From Bacillus rhizoplanae (lineage in GTDB: Bacteria > Bacillota > Bacilli > Bacillales > Bacillaceae_G), in NCBI RefSeq assembly GCF_917563915.1, contig NZ_CAKJTI010000003.1, positions 124,001-188,000 on the forward strand: DNA of 64,000 nt. Direction: 5' to 3'. Shown here piece by piece: positions 1 to 9,161 of the stretch. The position numbers were made by a program, and so were the translations under genes. The notes below the pieces were generated by a model. That model was not told the DNA's origin. It ran no database searches and saw only the letters and a program-made list of their open reading frames with translations. The number at the start of each line of letters is the position of its first letter. The stretch's first letter is position 1.

Positions 1-2
1 AT

Positions 3-716
3 GTTGAACATATTCAACATTACTTACAAGAGGCGTTAATGTCTGATTCAGAACAATATGTATTATACGAAAGAAATTATGTAGAAGCTTCTGTACCGAT
101 TGGGGGACATACTCTTCCGCCACTTCCATATCCGTATAATGCACTTGAACCGTATATTTCAAGGGAAATTATGATGCTTCATCATGATAAGCATCATCGT
201 AGTTATGTAGAAGGATTGAATAAAGCAGAGAAAATGATGGCAGAAGCACGAAAAACAAATCAATTTGATTTAATAAAGCATTGGGAGAGAGAAGCTGCTT
301 TCCATGGTTCCGGACATTACTTACACACTATTTTTTGGAACAATATGAAAAAAGATGGTGGTGGTAGCCCACATGGAGACTTATCGAGGCAAATTGAAAA
401 AGATTTTGGGAGCTTTTTACGTTTTCAAAAACATTTTACAGAAGCAGCAGCAAAGGTGGAAGGTTCTGGATGGGCAATTCTCGTTTGGGCACCTCGTTCC
501 GGGCGATTAGAGATTTTACAAAGTACACTTCATCAATTATTTACGCAATGGGATACACTCCCTCTGTTAGTACTTGATGTATGGGAGCATGCATATTATT
601 TACAATATCAAAACCGAAAGGAAGAATATATTAAGAATTGGTGGGATATTGTCAACTGGGGTGATGTAGAGAAAAGATTTGAAAGTGTAAAAGAACTTCA
701 GTGGATACCATATTAG
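3..716 (+). CDS. Fe/Mn superoxide dismutase, 5'-truncated by window edge
   Basis: The product converts superoxide to hydrogen peroxide and oxygen with an iron or manganese centre. The reading frame is open back to base 3 with no start, so the true start lies upstream; the ATG at 39 has no convincing ribosome site. An alpha-hairpin signature HHDKHH lies near residue 60 of the visible part. The second histidine region is GSGHYLHTIFW, and the C-terminal metal ligands lie in LDVWEHAYY, so all four ligands can be placed. A long N-terminal extension before the SOD fold is typical of the SodF/SOD15-type paralogues of Bacillus rather than the housekeeping SodA. The gene ends in a terminator hairpin. 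The family is certain; the metal preference is not visible. Confidence 0.9.
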   Translation, partial: VEHIQHYLQEALMSDSEQYVLYERNYVEASVPIGGHTLPPLPYPYNALEPYISREIMMLHHDKHHRSYVEGLNKAEKMMAEARKTNQFDLIKHWEREAAFHGSGHYLHTIFWNNMKKDGGGSPHGDLSRQIEKDFGSFLRFQKHFTEAAAKVEGSGWAILVWAPRSGRLEILQSTLHQLFTQWDTLPLLVLDVWEHAYYLQYQNRKEEYIKNWWDIVNWGDVEKRFESVKELQWIPY

Positions 717-738
717 ACGCATCGTGATGCGTCTTTTT
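716..738 (+). terminator. Rho-independent terminator after the superoxide dismutase
   Basis: A perfect GACGCAT/ATGCGTC stem is followed by five T. It begins on the last base of the stop codon. Confidence 0.85.
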
Positions 739-741
739 GTC

Positions 742-880
742 TCGTTATTTGTGGGCAGTAAGACCCCCACCTCAAGATTTAGAGAGAAGCGAGGAAGATA
801 GGTAGGGGATAAAAAAATCTCCCTGATGGAGTTTTCACTTTATCCCGCTGTTTGCGGGCAGTAAGTCCTCTACCTCAACT
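742..880. repeat. bcr1 repeat: two truncated copies head to tail
   Basis: Positions 742-843 match a bcr1 element that has lost its central GGTTCAACTAACC part (GGGCAGTAAGACCCCCACC at the left, TTTTCACTTTAT at the right). A second left end (CCCGCTGTTTGCGGGCAGTAAG) starts at 844 and breaks off near 880. The shared TTTAT junction suggests insertion of one copy next to another. The fragment stops just before the promoter of dacB. Confidence 0.85.
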
Positions 881-884
881 TCCA

Positions 885-913
885 TTCATATTTTAAATGT
901 CCAAGCATACACT
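885..913 (+). promoter_or_regulatory. Sigma-E-type promoter of dacB-spmA-spmB
   Basis: TTCATATT (885-892) and CATACACT (906-913) are separated by 13 bases. This is very close to the sigma-E consensus, and it is where the mother-cell promoter of the B. subtilis dacB operon would be expected. Confidence 0.75.
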
Positions 914-945
914 TGTACAAAAAGTGCCAAAAAGGACGTGAATAT

Positions 946-2067
946 ATGCGAGGAAGATGGATTGTGATAGCACTTATTATGATATGTGCAAGTATGTTAC
1001 CCAATGATACATATGCACAAATGAATAATGTTAGTGCTCGTAATGCCGTGTTGATAGAGCAGCATTCGGGGCGTGTACTATATGGAAAGTTAGAGCATGA
1101 ATCTGAAAAAATTGCAAGCATTACAAAAATTATGACCGCACTTTTGGCAGTCGAATCAGGAAAAATGAAAGAAAAGGTATCAATTAGCAATACGGCTGTT
1201 CGTGTAGAAGGATCGGCTATTTATTTAAAGCCAGGACAGAAAGTACCGCTAGAAGATTTAGTATACGGTTTAATGCTACGTTCTGGAAATGATGCAGCTC
1301 AGGCAATTGCAGAATATGTTGGCGGAAGTACGGATGGGTTCGTCTATTTAATGAATGAAAAGGCCGCACAAATTGGAATGAAGGATACACATTTTTCTAA
1401 CCCGCACGGTTTAGATGGGGATGGGACACATTATTCTTCAGCATATGATATGGCACAGTTAACACGGTACGCCATGAAAAATGAGACATTTCGTAAAATT
1501 TTTGGAACGAAAACTTATCAGTCACAAGCGTGGGATTATCCATGGAAAAATAAACATAAGCTTGTTACCTCTATGTACGAGTATGCAACAGGAGGAAAAA
1601 CTGGGTTTACGAAAAAGGCAGGTCGAACACTTGTAACAACTGCATCAAAAGATGGGCTAGATTTGATTGTTGTAACATTGCAGGCTTCGAGTGATTGGGA
1701 TGATCATAAGTATTTATTTAATGAAGGTTTTAAACAGTATATACCAACTACAGTACTAAAAAAGGGAGTACTTTCGGAAATTCAAGACAAAAAGTATACA
1801 AATCATATATATACGAAAAATGATTTGTTAGTGCCGCTAACAAAAGAGGAGTTTAAAAAGGTCACATTAAAAATTGAATTTGATAAAACAGCCAAGATAA
1901 CAGATGGAGAGAAAGTAGGACGCGCTGTTGCTTATCTAAATGGAGAAGAAATTGGAGAGCGTAATTTATTTTATAGTAAACGAAAGCTTATTGCGACAAC
2001 AGGTTTGTTTTGGAGAGATTTTAAAGAAGTATTTTCACATATGTTAGGTGTGAAAACAGATGGTTAA
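946..2067 (+). CDS. dacB: Sporulation D-alanyl-D-alanine carboxypeptidase (PBP5*)
   Basis: This penicillin-binding protein removes the terminal D-alanine from peptidoglycan stem peptides; in B. subtilis it reduces cortex cross-linking. The ATG at 946 is preferred because AAGGACGTG lies just upstream and the protein then begins with a clear signal peptide (hydrophobic residues 5-17, likely cleavage after TYA). The peptidase S11 motifs are present: SITK at about 58-61, SGN at about 113-115 and KTG near 226. The length of 373 aa fits the family. Gene order dacB-spmA-spmB, an 8 bp overlap with spmA and the sigma-E-type promoter upstream support assignment to dacB rather than dacA or dacF. Confidence 0.93.
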   Translation: MRGRWIVIALIMICASMLPNDTYAQMNNVSARNAVLIEQHSGRVLYGKLEHESEKIASITKIMTALLAVESGKMKEKVSISNTAVRVEGSAIYLKPGQKVPLEDLVYGLMLRSGNDAAQAIAEYVGGSTDGFVYLMNEKAAQIGMKDTHFSNPHGLDGDGTHYSSAYDMAQLTRYAMKNETFRKIFGTKTYQSQAWDYPWKNKHKLVTSMYEYATGGKTGFTKKAGRTLVTTASKDGLDLIVVTLQASSDWDDHKYLFNEGFKQYIPTTVLKKGVLSEIQDKKYTNHIYTKNDLLVPLTKEEFKKVTLKIEFDKTAKITDGEKVGRAVAYLNGEEIGERNLFYSKRKLIATTGLFWRDFKEVFSHMLGVKTDG

Positions 2068-2656
2068 TCTTGTCTGGGTTGCGATGGCGTTAATTGGCAT
2101 TGTTTATGCAATGTTTAATGGGACGATGGAAGAAGTAAATAAAGCAGTTTTTGAAGGCTCAAAAAGTGCTGTAACCATTTGTATTGGACTTATTAGCGTT
2201 CTTGTTTTTTGGCTCGGTTTAATGAAAATTGCAGAAGAAGCGGGACTATTAAAGAAGCTTGTTGCATTGTGTATGCCTGTTGTAAAAAAATTGTTTCCAG
2301 AAGTGCCGAAGGATCATCCAGCGATGGGGTTTATTTTATCTAATATGTGGGCAAATTTTTTTGGCTTAGGAAATGCAGCTACACCACTGGGGATTAAAGC
2401 AATGGAGCATTTAAAAGAGCTAAATGGAGGGAAAGACTTTGCAAGTCGCTCTATGATAACATTCCTTGCTTTAAATACGTCGGCTATTACGCTTATTCCC
2501 ACTACGGTTATTTCAATTCGGATGACGTATCATTCTGCAAACCCTACCGAAATTGTAGGGGTAACGTTTATCGCCCAAGTACTATCTATGATTGGTGCCA
2601 TTTGGATTGATCGTTATTTTTACCGAAGAAGAAGTAGAAAGGGGAAGAAAAAATGA
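2060..2656 (+). CDS. spmA: Spore maturation protein A
   Basis: SpmA is an integral membrane protein with a nucleoside-recognition (Gate) domain. With SpmB it is needed for normal spore core dehydration; the transported substrate is not known. The 198 aa protein has several hydrophobic helices and the glycine/asparagine-rich stretch GLGNAATPLGIKAME at about 96-110 that is typical of the family. It overlaps dacB by 8 bp and spmB by 4 bp, so the three are translated as one sporulation operon. The C-terminus is strongly basic (RRRSRKGKKK). Confidence 0.94.
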   Translation: MVNLVWVAMALIGIVYAMFNGTMEEVNKAVFEGSKSAVTICIGLISVLVFWLGLMKIAEEAGLLKKLVALCMPVVKKLFPEVPKDHPAMGFILSNMWANFFGLGNAATPLGIKAMEHLKELNGGKDFASRSMITFLALNTSAITLIPTTVISIRMTYHSANPTEIVGVTFIAQVLSMIGAIWIDRYFYRRRSRKGKKK

Positions 2657-3183
2657 GTATCGTCAATATGATTTCCCTGTGGATAATTCCGTGCGTGATT
2701 GGATTTATTTTATTATATGGGACAGTAAAAAAAGTGCCGACATATGAGTCATTTGTAGAAGGGGGAAAAGAAGGAATTCAAATTGCTGTATCTATTTTAC
2801 CATTTATGGTTGGTATGCTCGTTTCTATTTCAATTTTTCGGGCTTCAGGAGCGTTAGATGCAATGATTCATGTAATGAAACCAATGTTAGATATTATTCA
2901 TGTGCCAGCAGAAATTGTTCCGCTTGCACTTATTCGTCCGATTTCTGGATCAGCAGGACTAAGCATTACAACGGATTTAATTGCCACATATGGGCCGGAT
3001 TCGTTTATTGGGAGACTTGCTTCCACGATGCAGGGAAGTACAGATACAACTTTTTATATTTTAACAGTTTATTTTGGAGCGGTTGGGATTCGGAAAATGG
3101 GCGATGCATTAAAAGTTGGCTTATTTGCTGATTTAATTGGTATTGTGTGCTCAATTGTATTTGTTTCACTTATGTTTCAGTAA
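2653..3183 (+). CDS. spmB: Spore maturation protein B
   Basis: SpmB is the partner of SpmA, a multi-spanning membrane protein of the same Gate-domain superfamily acting in spore core dehydration and heat resistance. The 176 aa protein shows about five hydrophobic segments and the family motif LIRPISGSAGLSITTD near 98-113. Its ATG overlaps the spmA stop in an ATGA junction, and it is the last gene of the dacB-spmAB operon, closed by a strong terminator. Confidence 0.94.
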   Translation: MSIVNMISLWIIPCVIGFILLYGTVKKVPTYESFVEGGKEGIQIAVSILPFMVGMLVSISIFRASGALDAMIHVMKPMLDIIHVPAEIVPLALIRPISGSAGLSITTDLIATYGPDSFIGRLASTMQGSTDTTFYILTVYFGAVGIRKMGDALKVGLFADLIGIVCSIVFVSLMFQ

Positions 3184-3227
3184 TAATGGTTCATTTTTTA
3201 TTCAAATTAGACTATAATACGGATACA

Positions 3228-3264
3228 GCCACTATTAAGAATGCGCTTAATAGTGGCTTTTTTA
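3228..3264 (+). terminator. Terminator of the dacB-spmAB operon
   Basis: A perfect 12 bp stem (GCCACTATTAAG/CTTAATAGTGGC) with a 6-base loop is followed by seven T. Confidence 0.92.
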
Positions 3265-3473
3265 TGGATTATTTTTGACAAAACCGTGAACGTTTGTCGT
3301 AAGCAAATGGAAGGAAATAGACCATAATAAAGAAGAGAATCGTATTTTATTCCTTTATTAGCTTACAAAGTTGGCAATGTTGTTTATGGTAAGTAAGGGT
3401 AATTGTCGAGCAGGCTAGGCAGTTGCCAAGTCCTTCTAATGAAGGTAAGATGAATTTGAGGTGAAGAAACGAA

Positions 3474-4202
3474 ATGGAACGACTACAAAAGGTAATAGCA
3501 CAAGCAGGTATTGCATCAAGAAGAAAAGCAGAAGAACTCATTCAACAAGGTAAAGTTAAGGTTAACGGTAAAGTCGTGACCGAACTAGGAACGAAGGTGA
3601 GTGTGCAAGATAAAGTTGAGGTAAATAACATTCCTCTTGAAAAAGAAACACCTGCTTACTTTTTATTATATAAACCAACTGGTGTTATTTCGAGTGTAAC
3701 TGATGATAAAGGAAGAAAAGTGGTCACAGATTTCTTTGCAGAAATTCCACAGCGTCTTTTTCCAATCGGTCGATTAGATTATGATACATCTGGTTTAATA
3801 TTGATGACAAATGACGGGGATTTTGCGAACATTTTAATGCATCCCAAGTATAAGGTTGAAAAAACATACGTGGCAAAGGTAAAAGGTCAACTAACTGGTG
3901 AAAAAATCCGCATGTTAGAAAAAGGTGTCATGCTTGAAGAAGGAAAAACAGCGCCTGCACGTGTGAAAATCCTTTCTTGGGATAAACGTAAAGAGATTGC
4001 AATTGTACAATTGACAATTCATGAAGGAAGAAACCGCCAAGTGCGTAGAATGTTTGAAGCAGTTGGATGTAAAGTGATGAAATTAAAGCGTGAGCGGTAT
4101 GCCTTTTTAGAGTTAGGTAATTTACGCCCAGGAGATGCAAGAGAATTATCTCCTCATGAAGTAAAACAACTTCGTGCTCTTGCTTCAACGAAACCAAGAT
4201 AG
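3474..4202 (+). CDS. rluB: Pseudouridine synthase RluB (23S rRNA)
   Basis: The enzyme isomerises a uridine of 23S rRNA (helix 80 region by analogy with RluB) to pseudouridine. The 242 aa protein has an N-terminal S4 RNA-binding domain (residues 1-60, MERLQKVIAQAGIASRRKAE) and a C-terminal RsuA-type catalytic domain. The catalytic aspartate lies in GRLDYDTSGLILMTNDG at about 99-115, and the conserved EGRNRQVRRM motif follows near 186. The ATG has GAGGTGA upstream. In B. subtilis the same gene (ypuL) lies between spmB and resA, as here. Confidence 0.93.
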   Translation: MERLQKVIAQAGIASRRKAEELIQQGKVKVNGKVVTELGTKVSVQDKVEVNNIPLEKETPAYFLLYKPTGVISSVTDDKGRKVVTDFFAEIPQRLFPIGRLDYDTSGLILMTNDGDFANILMHPKYKVEKTYVAKVKGQLTGEKIRMLEKGVMLEEGKTAPARVKILSWDKRKEIAIVQLTIHEGRNRQVRRMFEAVGCKVMKLKRERYAFLELGNLRPGDARELSPHEVKQLRALASTKPR

Positions 4203-4223
4203 TATTTAGTAACAGGGATGAAA

Positions 4224-4259
4224 GCTTCTATCAGTAAAGAAATCTTTGCTGATAGAAGC
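4224..4259. other. Long hairpin between rluB and resA
   Basis: The arms GCTTCTATCAG and CTGATAGAAGC are perfectly complementary around AAAGAAATCTTT-like bases that extend the stem. No T run follows, so it is not a classical terminator. It may stabilise the rluB 3' end or shape the resA leader. Confidence 0.5.
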
Positions 4260-4322
4260 GAATACATAGAAAAGCTTAGTATGTGCTAAACTTACTTATT
4301 TAGTTAAGAGAGGGGAGACACC

Positions 4323-4844
4323 GTGAAGAAAAATAGGCTGTTATTTCGTGTAATCATTTTGCTCATATTAGGAGGGGCGGTAGGGTTTACGTTATATCAA
4401 AACTTTTTTGTTGATAAGGAGAAAGCACAAGTTGGAAAGGTAGCGCCAAACTTTGTTGCTACTGATTTAGAAGGTAAAAAAATTACGTTAAAAGATTTAA
4501 AAGGAAAAGGTGTTTTCTTAAATTTTTGGGGAACATGGTGTGGACCTTGTGAGAAAGAAATGCCATATATGAATGAATTATATCCGAAATATAAAGAAAA
4601 AGGTGTCGAAATAGTGGCATTAGATGCAGATGAAACAGAACTTGCTGTGAAAAACTTTGTGAATCAATATGGACTGAAATTTCCAGTAGCAATTGATAAA
4701 GGACAAGAAATTTTAAATACATATGATGTAGGACCGTTACCAACAACGTTTTTAATTGATAAGGACGGAAAGATTGTCGAAAAAATTACAGGTACACAAT
4801 CTAAAGAACAAATGGAAGAATATTTAAAGAAAATTACTCCATAA
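4323..4844 (+). CDS. resA: Thiol-disulfide oxidoreductase ResA
   Basis: ResA is a membrane-anchored thioredoxin-like protein facing the outside of the cell. It reduces the haem-binding cysteines of apocytochrome c so that ResB/ResC can attach haem. The 173 aa protein has an uncleaved N-terminal anchor (about 6-24) and a thioredoxin/TlpA fold with active site WCGPCEKE near residues 72-79, followed by the cis-proline region [13 protein letters not shown]. Start is GTG with AGAGGGGAG eight bases upstream. It heads resABC-resDE, whose c-type cytochrome clients include QcrC at 53.2 kb. Confidence 0.95.
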   Translation: MKKNRLLFRVIILLILGGAVGFTLYQNFFVDKEKAQVGKVAPNFVATDLEGKKITLKDLKGKGVFLNFWGTWCGPCEKEMPYMNELYPKYKEKGVEIVALDADETELAVKNFVNQYGLKFPVAIDKGQEILNTYDVGPLPTTFLIDKDGKIVEKITGTQSKEQMEEYLKKITP

Positions 4845-4943
4845 ATGAGAAATGTATAGAAAATATATTTGTACAGGTAGTATTGGTCAATTGAGGTGCT
4901 GTTTGTAATTTCAGTACCTATCAGTAAAATTCTGATTATTCAG

Positions 4944-4957
4944 TGAAAACGTTATGA
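4944..4957. promoter_or_regulatory. Possible cre-like site between resA and resB
   Basis: TGAAAACGTTATGA matches the catabolite-responsive element consensus TGWAANCGNTNWCA at all but one position. It lies in the 143 bp resA-resB gap. CcpA control here is only an inference. Confidence 0.3.
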
Positions 4958-4987
4958 AACATAGATACATAGAGAAAAGAAACGGCG

Positions 4988-6619
4988 GTGAGGGATTTGG
5001 AACAAATAAAGTGTGTTTGCGGTCATGTAAACCCAATTGGTACAATCTTTTGCGAAGCTTGCGGAAAGCCTTTTGAAGATGAGAAAGATACAAAATTATT
5101 AGATATGCGATATGAAGGAAGTGCACGGCGGTCTCTTACACATACAAAAACAGTTGTGGATAAAATTTGGAGTTTTTTCTCTTCCGTAAAAGTTGGAGTA
5201 TGGCTCATTGTTATTACACTTATCGCATCTGGAGTGGGGACGATTTTTCCACAAGAAATGTATCTCCCACCAAATGTTACGCCGGGAGAATACTATGAAC
5301 AGCAGTATGGTTTTCTTGGAAAATTGTATTACCAATTAGGATTTGACAATCTATATAGCTCTTGGTGGTATATGATGTTAATTGCATCTATCGGGGTTTC
5401 TCTCGTTATATGTAGTTTAGACCGAGTTATTCCTTTGTATAAAGCGCTGAAAAAACAAGGCGTAACAAGGAATCCGAGTTTTTTAAAGAGGCAGCGGTTA
5501 TACGGAGTAGCACTAGCAACAAAAGAAGAAATTGAATGTGTTAAGGGAAACTTGAAAAAGAAAAAATACAATGTACGAGTGGAAAATGATAACATTCTAG
5601 CAGAAAAAGGACGTTTTTCTCGTTGGGGTCCATATGTAAATCATATTGGTCTTATTATTTTCTTATTTGGAACGATGCTGCGTTTTGTCCCTGGTATGTA
5701 TGTAGATGAATCGCTTTGGCTTCGTGAAGGTGAAATGAAAGAAATCCCAGGAACAGACGGAAAGTATTATTTGAAGAATGAAAAATTCATTAAAGAAGTC
5801 TATGATAAAGGAAAAGAAAATGAAGTCTTTGATGATGCGATTGATCGAGTTGGGAATAAGATAATTCCGAAAAACTATCAAACAAATGCTGTATTATATA
5901 AAGCAGTTGGAAAAAATATTGCTGGTCAAAAGCCAAAGCTTGAGAAAGTGAAAGAGTATAACATTCGAGTGAATGAACCTCTTAAATTTGATAACTATGC
6001 TCTTTATCAAGTAGATTTTAAAGAGGGCGAATTTAGTAAAATGTCTTTTGCTTTACAAAAGAAAGAAAGTGGCCAAAAATGGGGCCCAATTACAGTTGAT
6101 CTAGCAAATCCAAAAGAAACATACGATTTAGGAAATGGATACTCTCTGCAGTTGCTAAGTTATTTTCCGGACTTTTACTTTGATGAAAGTGGAAAACCGA
6201 ATACAAAAACGAAGCTACCTAATAATCCAGCGTTTGTATTTAAAATGTTTACACCCGAAACACCAAATGGAGAAGTGAGCTTTGTTGGAATTCAACAAAA
6301 TATAGAGCCAGAAGGAAACAATTTATACAAAATGTCTTTTGCAGGTGTAGAAACGCGTAACGTTACAGCGCTTACTGTACGAAAAGATTTGACACTTTGG
6401 ATTATAGCTCTGGGAGGGTTTATTTTCATGGTCGGTGTTATTCAAGGTATGTATTGGAATCATCGACGTATTTGGATACAACGTGTTAACAATGAATGGT
6501 GGATTGCTGGGCATACAAATAAAAATTGGTATGGTTTGCGAAAAGAGATAGAAAAAGTCTTAGAAGGGACAAGCATTCCACAGCCAAATGATAAAGTCAA
6601 TGAGAAAAAAATTAGTTAA
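4988..6619 (+). CDS. resB: Cytochrome c biogenesis protein ResB with N-terminal zinc ribbon
   Basis: ResB (Ccs1 family) works with ResC as the system II haem export and cytochrome c ligation machine in the membrane. The 543 aa protein has transmembrane segments near 63-83, 124-145, 215-232 and 475-495, with a large external domain between the last two. It carries a short N-terminal zinc-ribbon-like module with two CxC/CxxC pairs ([18 protein letters not shown], about residues 9-26), absent from most ResB proteins. The start is ambiguous: GTG at 4988 is poorly preceded, whereas TTG at 4997 sits five bases after GGTGAGGG and may be the real start. It is followed closely by resC. Confidence 0.93.
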   Translation: MRDLEQIKCVCGHVNPIGTIFCEACGKPFEDEKDTKLLDMRYEGSARRSLTHTKTVVDKIWSFFSSVKVGVWLIVITLIASGVGTIFPQEMYLPPNVTPGEYYEQQYGFLGKLYYQLGFDNLYSSWWYMMLIASIGVSLVICSLDRVIPLYKALKKQGVTRNPSFLKRQRLYGVALATKEEIECVKGNLKKKKYNVRVENDNILAEKGRFSRWGPYVNHIGLIIFLFGTMLRFVPGMYVDESLWLREGEMKEIPGTDGKYYLKNEKFIKEVYDKGKENEVFDDAIDRVGNKIIPKNYQTNAVLYKAVGKNIAGQKPKLEKVKEYNIRVNEPLKFDNYALYQVDFKEGEFSKMSFALQKKESGQKWGPITVDLANPKETYDLGNGYSLQLLSYFPDFYFDESGKPNTKTKLPNNPAFVFKMFTPETPNGEVSFVGIQQNIEPEGNNLYKMSFAGVETRNVTALTVRKDLTLWIIALGGFIFMVGVIQGMYWNHRRIWIQRVNNEWWIAGHTNKNWYGLRKEIEKVLEGTSIPQPNDKVNEKKIS

Positions 6620-6633
6620 GGTGGGGAGAGAGT

Positions 6634-7791
6634 ATGGTAGAAATAAGTAGTAATTTCTTATTTGCTGCTTTCATATTATATTTAATTGCAACGTTGTTTT
6701 TTGGAGGTGCGATTAAAGAAAAAGGACGGAAGTGGGCAAACGTTGGGATAAGTATTACTATTTTAGGTTTTGCGGCGCAATTAGTCTACTTTGTTACAAG
6801 ATGGATTGCATCAGGACATGCGCCAGTTAGTAATTTTTTTGAATTTGGGACATTTTTCGGTATGATGATGGTTGGTGCATTTATTATTATTTACTTTATG
6901 TACCGGACAAGTATACTTGGATTATTTGCTCTTCCAGTTGCTATTTTACTCATTGCTTATGCGAGTATGTTTCCAAGAGAAATTACACCGCTTATTCCGT
7001 CATTAAAAAGTAACTGGCTACATATTCATGTAACAACAGCAGCTGCTGGACAAGCTATTTTATCAATTAGTTTTATTACCGGTGTTATATATTTACTGAA
7101 AAATGTGGACCAGTCAAAACGGAGCAAGCGAACATTTTGGCTTGAAACAGTACTGTTTACGCTTATTTGTGTTGTTGGATTTGTAGCGGTGACAACAGTT
7201 TTTTCAAGTATAAAATACGAAGCGAAATTTCAATGGATTGATAAAAATGAGCAGCAAGCAGAAATGGTGTACAATCTACCTGCTTTAGTAGGACCTCATG
7301 AAGGAAAGTTAGTCACAACCGACAAACTTGAGCCTGCAATAGAAACACCTGCTATTATTAATGCGAAAAAATTAAACACAGTGATTTGGTCGATATTTAT
7401 AGGAAGCGGATTGTACATCCTATTAAGATTGATTTTACGTAAACGAGTAGCAGCGGCGATTCAACCAGTAGTAAAAAAAGTGGATAGTGATTTACTTGAT
7501 GAAATTGGATATCGCTCTGTTGCAATTGGATTCCCAGTCTTTACGTTAGGCGCATTAATCTTTGCGATGATTTGGGCGCAAATTGCATGGACACGTTTTT
7601 GGGGATGGGATCCAAAAGAGGTTTGGGCACTCATTACCTGGCTCTTTTATGCAGCCTTTTTACATTTACGCTTGTCTAAAGGGTGGCACGGTGAAAAATC
7701 AGCATGGCTTGCAGTAATCGGATTTGCAATTATTATGTTTAACTTTGTTGTGGTAAACTTAGTGATTGCAGGCCTGCATTCATATGCATAA
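6634..7791 (+). CDS. resC: Cytochrome c biogenesis protein ResC (CcsA family)
   Basis: ResC is the polytopic haem-handling subunit of system II cytochrome c maturation. The 385 aa protein has about eight transmembrane helices and the tryptophan-rich WWD-type motif [15 protein letters not shown] near residues 323-337, which presents haem on the outer face. Conserved histidines occur near HVTTAAAGQ and close to the C-terminus (GLHSYA). The ATG follows GGTGGGGAGAG and lies 15 bases after resB. A 650 bp gap containing bcr1 repeats separates it from resD. Confidence 0.95.
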   Translation: MVEISSNFLFAAFILYLIATLFFGGAIKEKGRKWANVGISITILGFAAQLVYFVTRWIASGHAPVSNFFEFGTFFGMMMVGAFIIIYFMYRTSILGLFALPVAILLIAYASMFPREITPLIPSLKSNWLHIHVTTAAAGQAILSISFITGVIYLLKNVDQSKRSKRTFWLETVLFTLICVVGFVAVTTVFSSIKYEAKFQWIDKNEQQAEMVYNLPALVGPHEGKLVTTDKLEPAIETPAIINAKKLNTVIWSIFIGSGLYILLRLILRKRVAAAIQPVVKKVDSDLLDEIGYRSVAIGFPVFTLGALIFAMIWAQIAWTRFWGWDPKEVWALITWLFYAAFLHLRLSKGWHGEKSAWLAVIGFAIIMFNFVVVNLVIAGLHSYA

Positions 7792-7838
7792 CAATAATTG
7801 AAGTTCAACGAGTCAAGTCGTACGATTCATTAATGCGG

Positions 7839-7996
7839 GATAAAGTGAAACTTCCATCAGTGGAGAGTTTTTTCATCTCCCACTGATGGTTAGTTGAACC
7901 AATCGGGCTTTTACGGGCAGTTATCCCCCACCTATCTTCCTCGCTTCTTTCTGAATCTTGAGGTGGGGGTCTTACTGCCCGTTAATGCGGGATAAA
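7839..7996. repeat. bcr1 repeat, full-length copy between resC and resD
   Basis: This copy runs from ATAAAGTGAAACTTCCATCAG to TTAATGCGGGATAAA. It contains the three typical inverted repeats: CATCAGTGG/CCACTGATG, GGTTAGTTGAACC, and ACGGGCAGT with ACTGCCCGT around the CCCCCACCT/AGGTGGGGG stem. The fragment TTAATGCGGGATAAA just before it (7830-7844) looks like the right end of a second, lost copy. Confidence 0.95.
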
Positions 7997-8234
7997 ATAG
8001 GAAGGTAACCGTCACTTTCCTATTTTATTTTTGTCAATTTCTTTTCTTTTTTGAGAAAAACATGACAAAGTATAAGAGAATTTTGTAAAATGATGTCGAG
8101 GACAAATTATATTGTTCAGGAAACATACATATTTTTGGAAAAACTATGAACAAATTTTATTATTTTTGTGAAACATAATGCAAAGGTGAACTTTCAATCA
8201 TGAAAGGTTTTGTCTATGAAAATGAGATAAGGGT

Positions 8235-8393
8235 AAGTTTAGGGCTCTATTCTGTTCTAATTAGCAATTAGGATATCCCCCTCACTAGATTCAGAGGAAT
8301 AGAAGGCAAGTGGGAGATAACTACTAATATGCACTTGATTAGTTCAACGAACCCTCAGTGGAAACCAAATTTGAGGAAAGTTTCACTTTATTG
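8235..8393. repeat. Strongly diverged bcr1-like sequence upstream of resD
   Basis: The order of motifs follows bcr1 (ATCCCCCTCA, AGATTCAGAGG, GTGGGAGATAACT, TTGATTAGTTCAACGAACC, CTCAGTGG, GAAAGTTTCACTTTA), with many changes and a weakened second stem. The stretch 7997-8234 before it is AT-rich and probably holds the resDE promoter, but I cannot pick one hexamer pair with confidence. Confidence 0.65.
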
Positions 8394-8444
8394 GAGAAAG
8401 GTAGGTGTGAACCGTTGTGACATTTACATGTACAGCGGGTTGCG

Positions 8445-9161
8445 ATGGAAAATGAATTAAAGATTTTAATTGTAGATGATGAAGATCGTATTCGTCGTTT
8501 GTTAAAAATGTATTTAGAGAGAGAGCAGTACATCATTGATGAGGCTGACAACGGTGAGACGGCGTTAGAAAAAGCGTTGCAAAATGATTATGATCTAATT
8601 CTTTTAGATATTATGATGCCTGGAAAAGATGGCATTGAAGTGTGTAAAGGTATTCGTGAGAAAAAAGCAACACCGATTATTATGCTAACGGCAAAGGGAG
8701 AAGAAGTGAATCGCGTACAAGGATTTGAAGTTGGTACAGATGATTATATTGTAAAACCGTTTAGCCCACGCGAGGTTGTGCTACGTGTAAAAGCTGTTTT
8801 ACGTCGCTCAGTTACAACGACATTCTTTACGCAAGATACGACAACAAAAGATGTTATTGTATTTCCTCATCTCGCAATTGATAATGACGCACATCGTGTT
8901 ACAGCTGATGGAGAAGAAGTGAATTTAACACCAAAAGAATATGAATTATTACTATTTTTAGCGAAGGCACCTGATAAAGTATTTGACCGAGAGCAGTTAT
9001 TAAAAGAAGTATGGCAGTATGAATTTTTCGGTGATTTACGCACAGTTGATACACATGTAAAGCGTCTGCGTGAGAAGTTAAGTAAAAAGTCAGCAGATGC
9101 AGCGAAAATGATTGTAACTGTATGGGGTGTTGGTTACAAGTTTGAGGTTGTGAACGATTAA
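8445..9161 (+). CDS. resD: Response regulator ResD
   Basis: ResD is the OmpR-type regulator of aerobic and anaerobic respiration genes (cytochromes, nitrate and nitrite reduction, and enterotoxin genes in the B. cereus group). The 238 aa protein has a receiver domain (6-120) with phospho-acceptor Asp near 55 in LLDIMMPGKDG, conserved Thr in MLTAKG and Lys in VKPF. A C-terminal winged helix (about 140-235) ends VWGVGYKFE. The ribosome site is weak (GGGTTGCG). Its last base is the first base of the resE start. Confidence 0.96.
   Translation: MENELKILIVDDEDRIRRLLKMYLEREQYIIDEADNGETALEKALQNDYDLILLDIMMPGKDGIEVCKGIREKKATPIIMLTAKGEEVNRVQGFEVGTDDYIVKPFSPREVVLRVKAVLRRSVTTTFFTQDTTTKDVIVFPHLAIDNDAHRVTADGEEVNLTPKEYELLLFLAKAPDKVFDREQLLKEVWQYEFFGDLRTVDTHVKRLREKLSKKSADAAKMIVTVWGVGYKFEVVND

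Noticed and set aside
3361-3460. Structured leader or riboswitch upstream of rluB
   Set aside because: There are short repeats (CCTTCTAATGAAGG) but no match to a known class and no terminator before the start.
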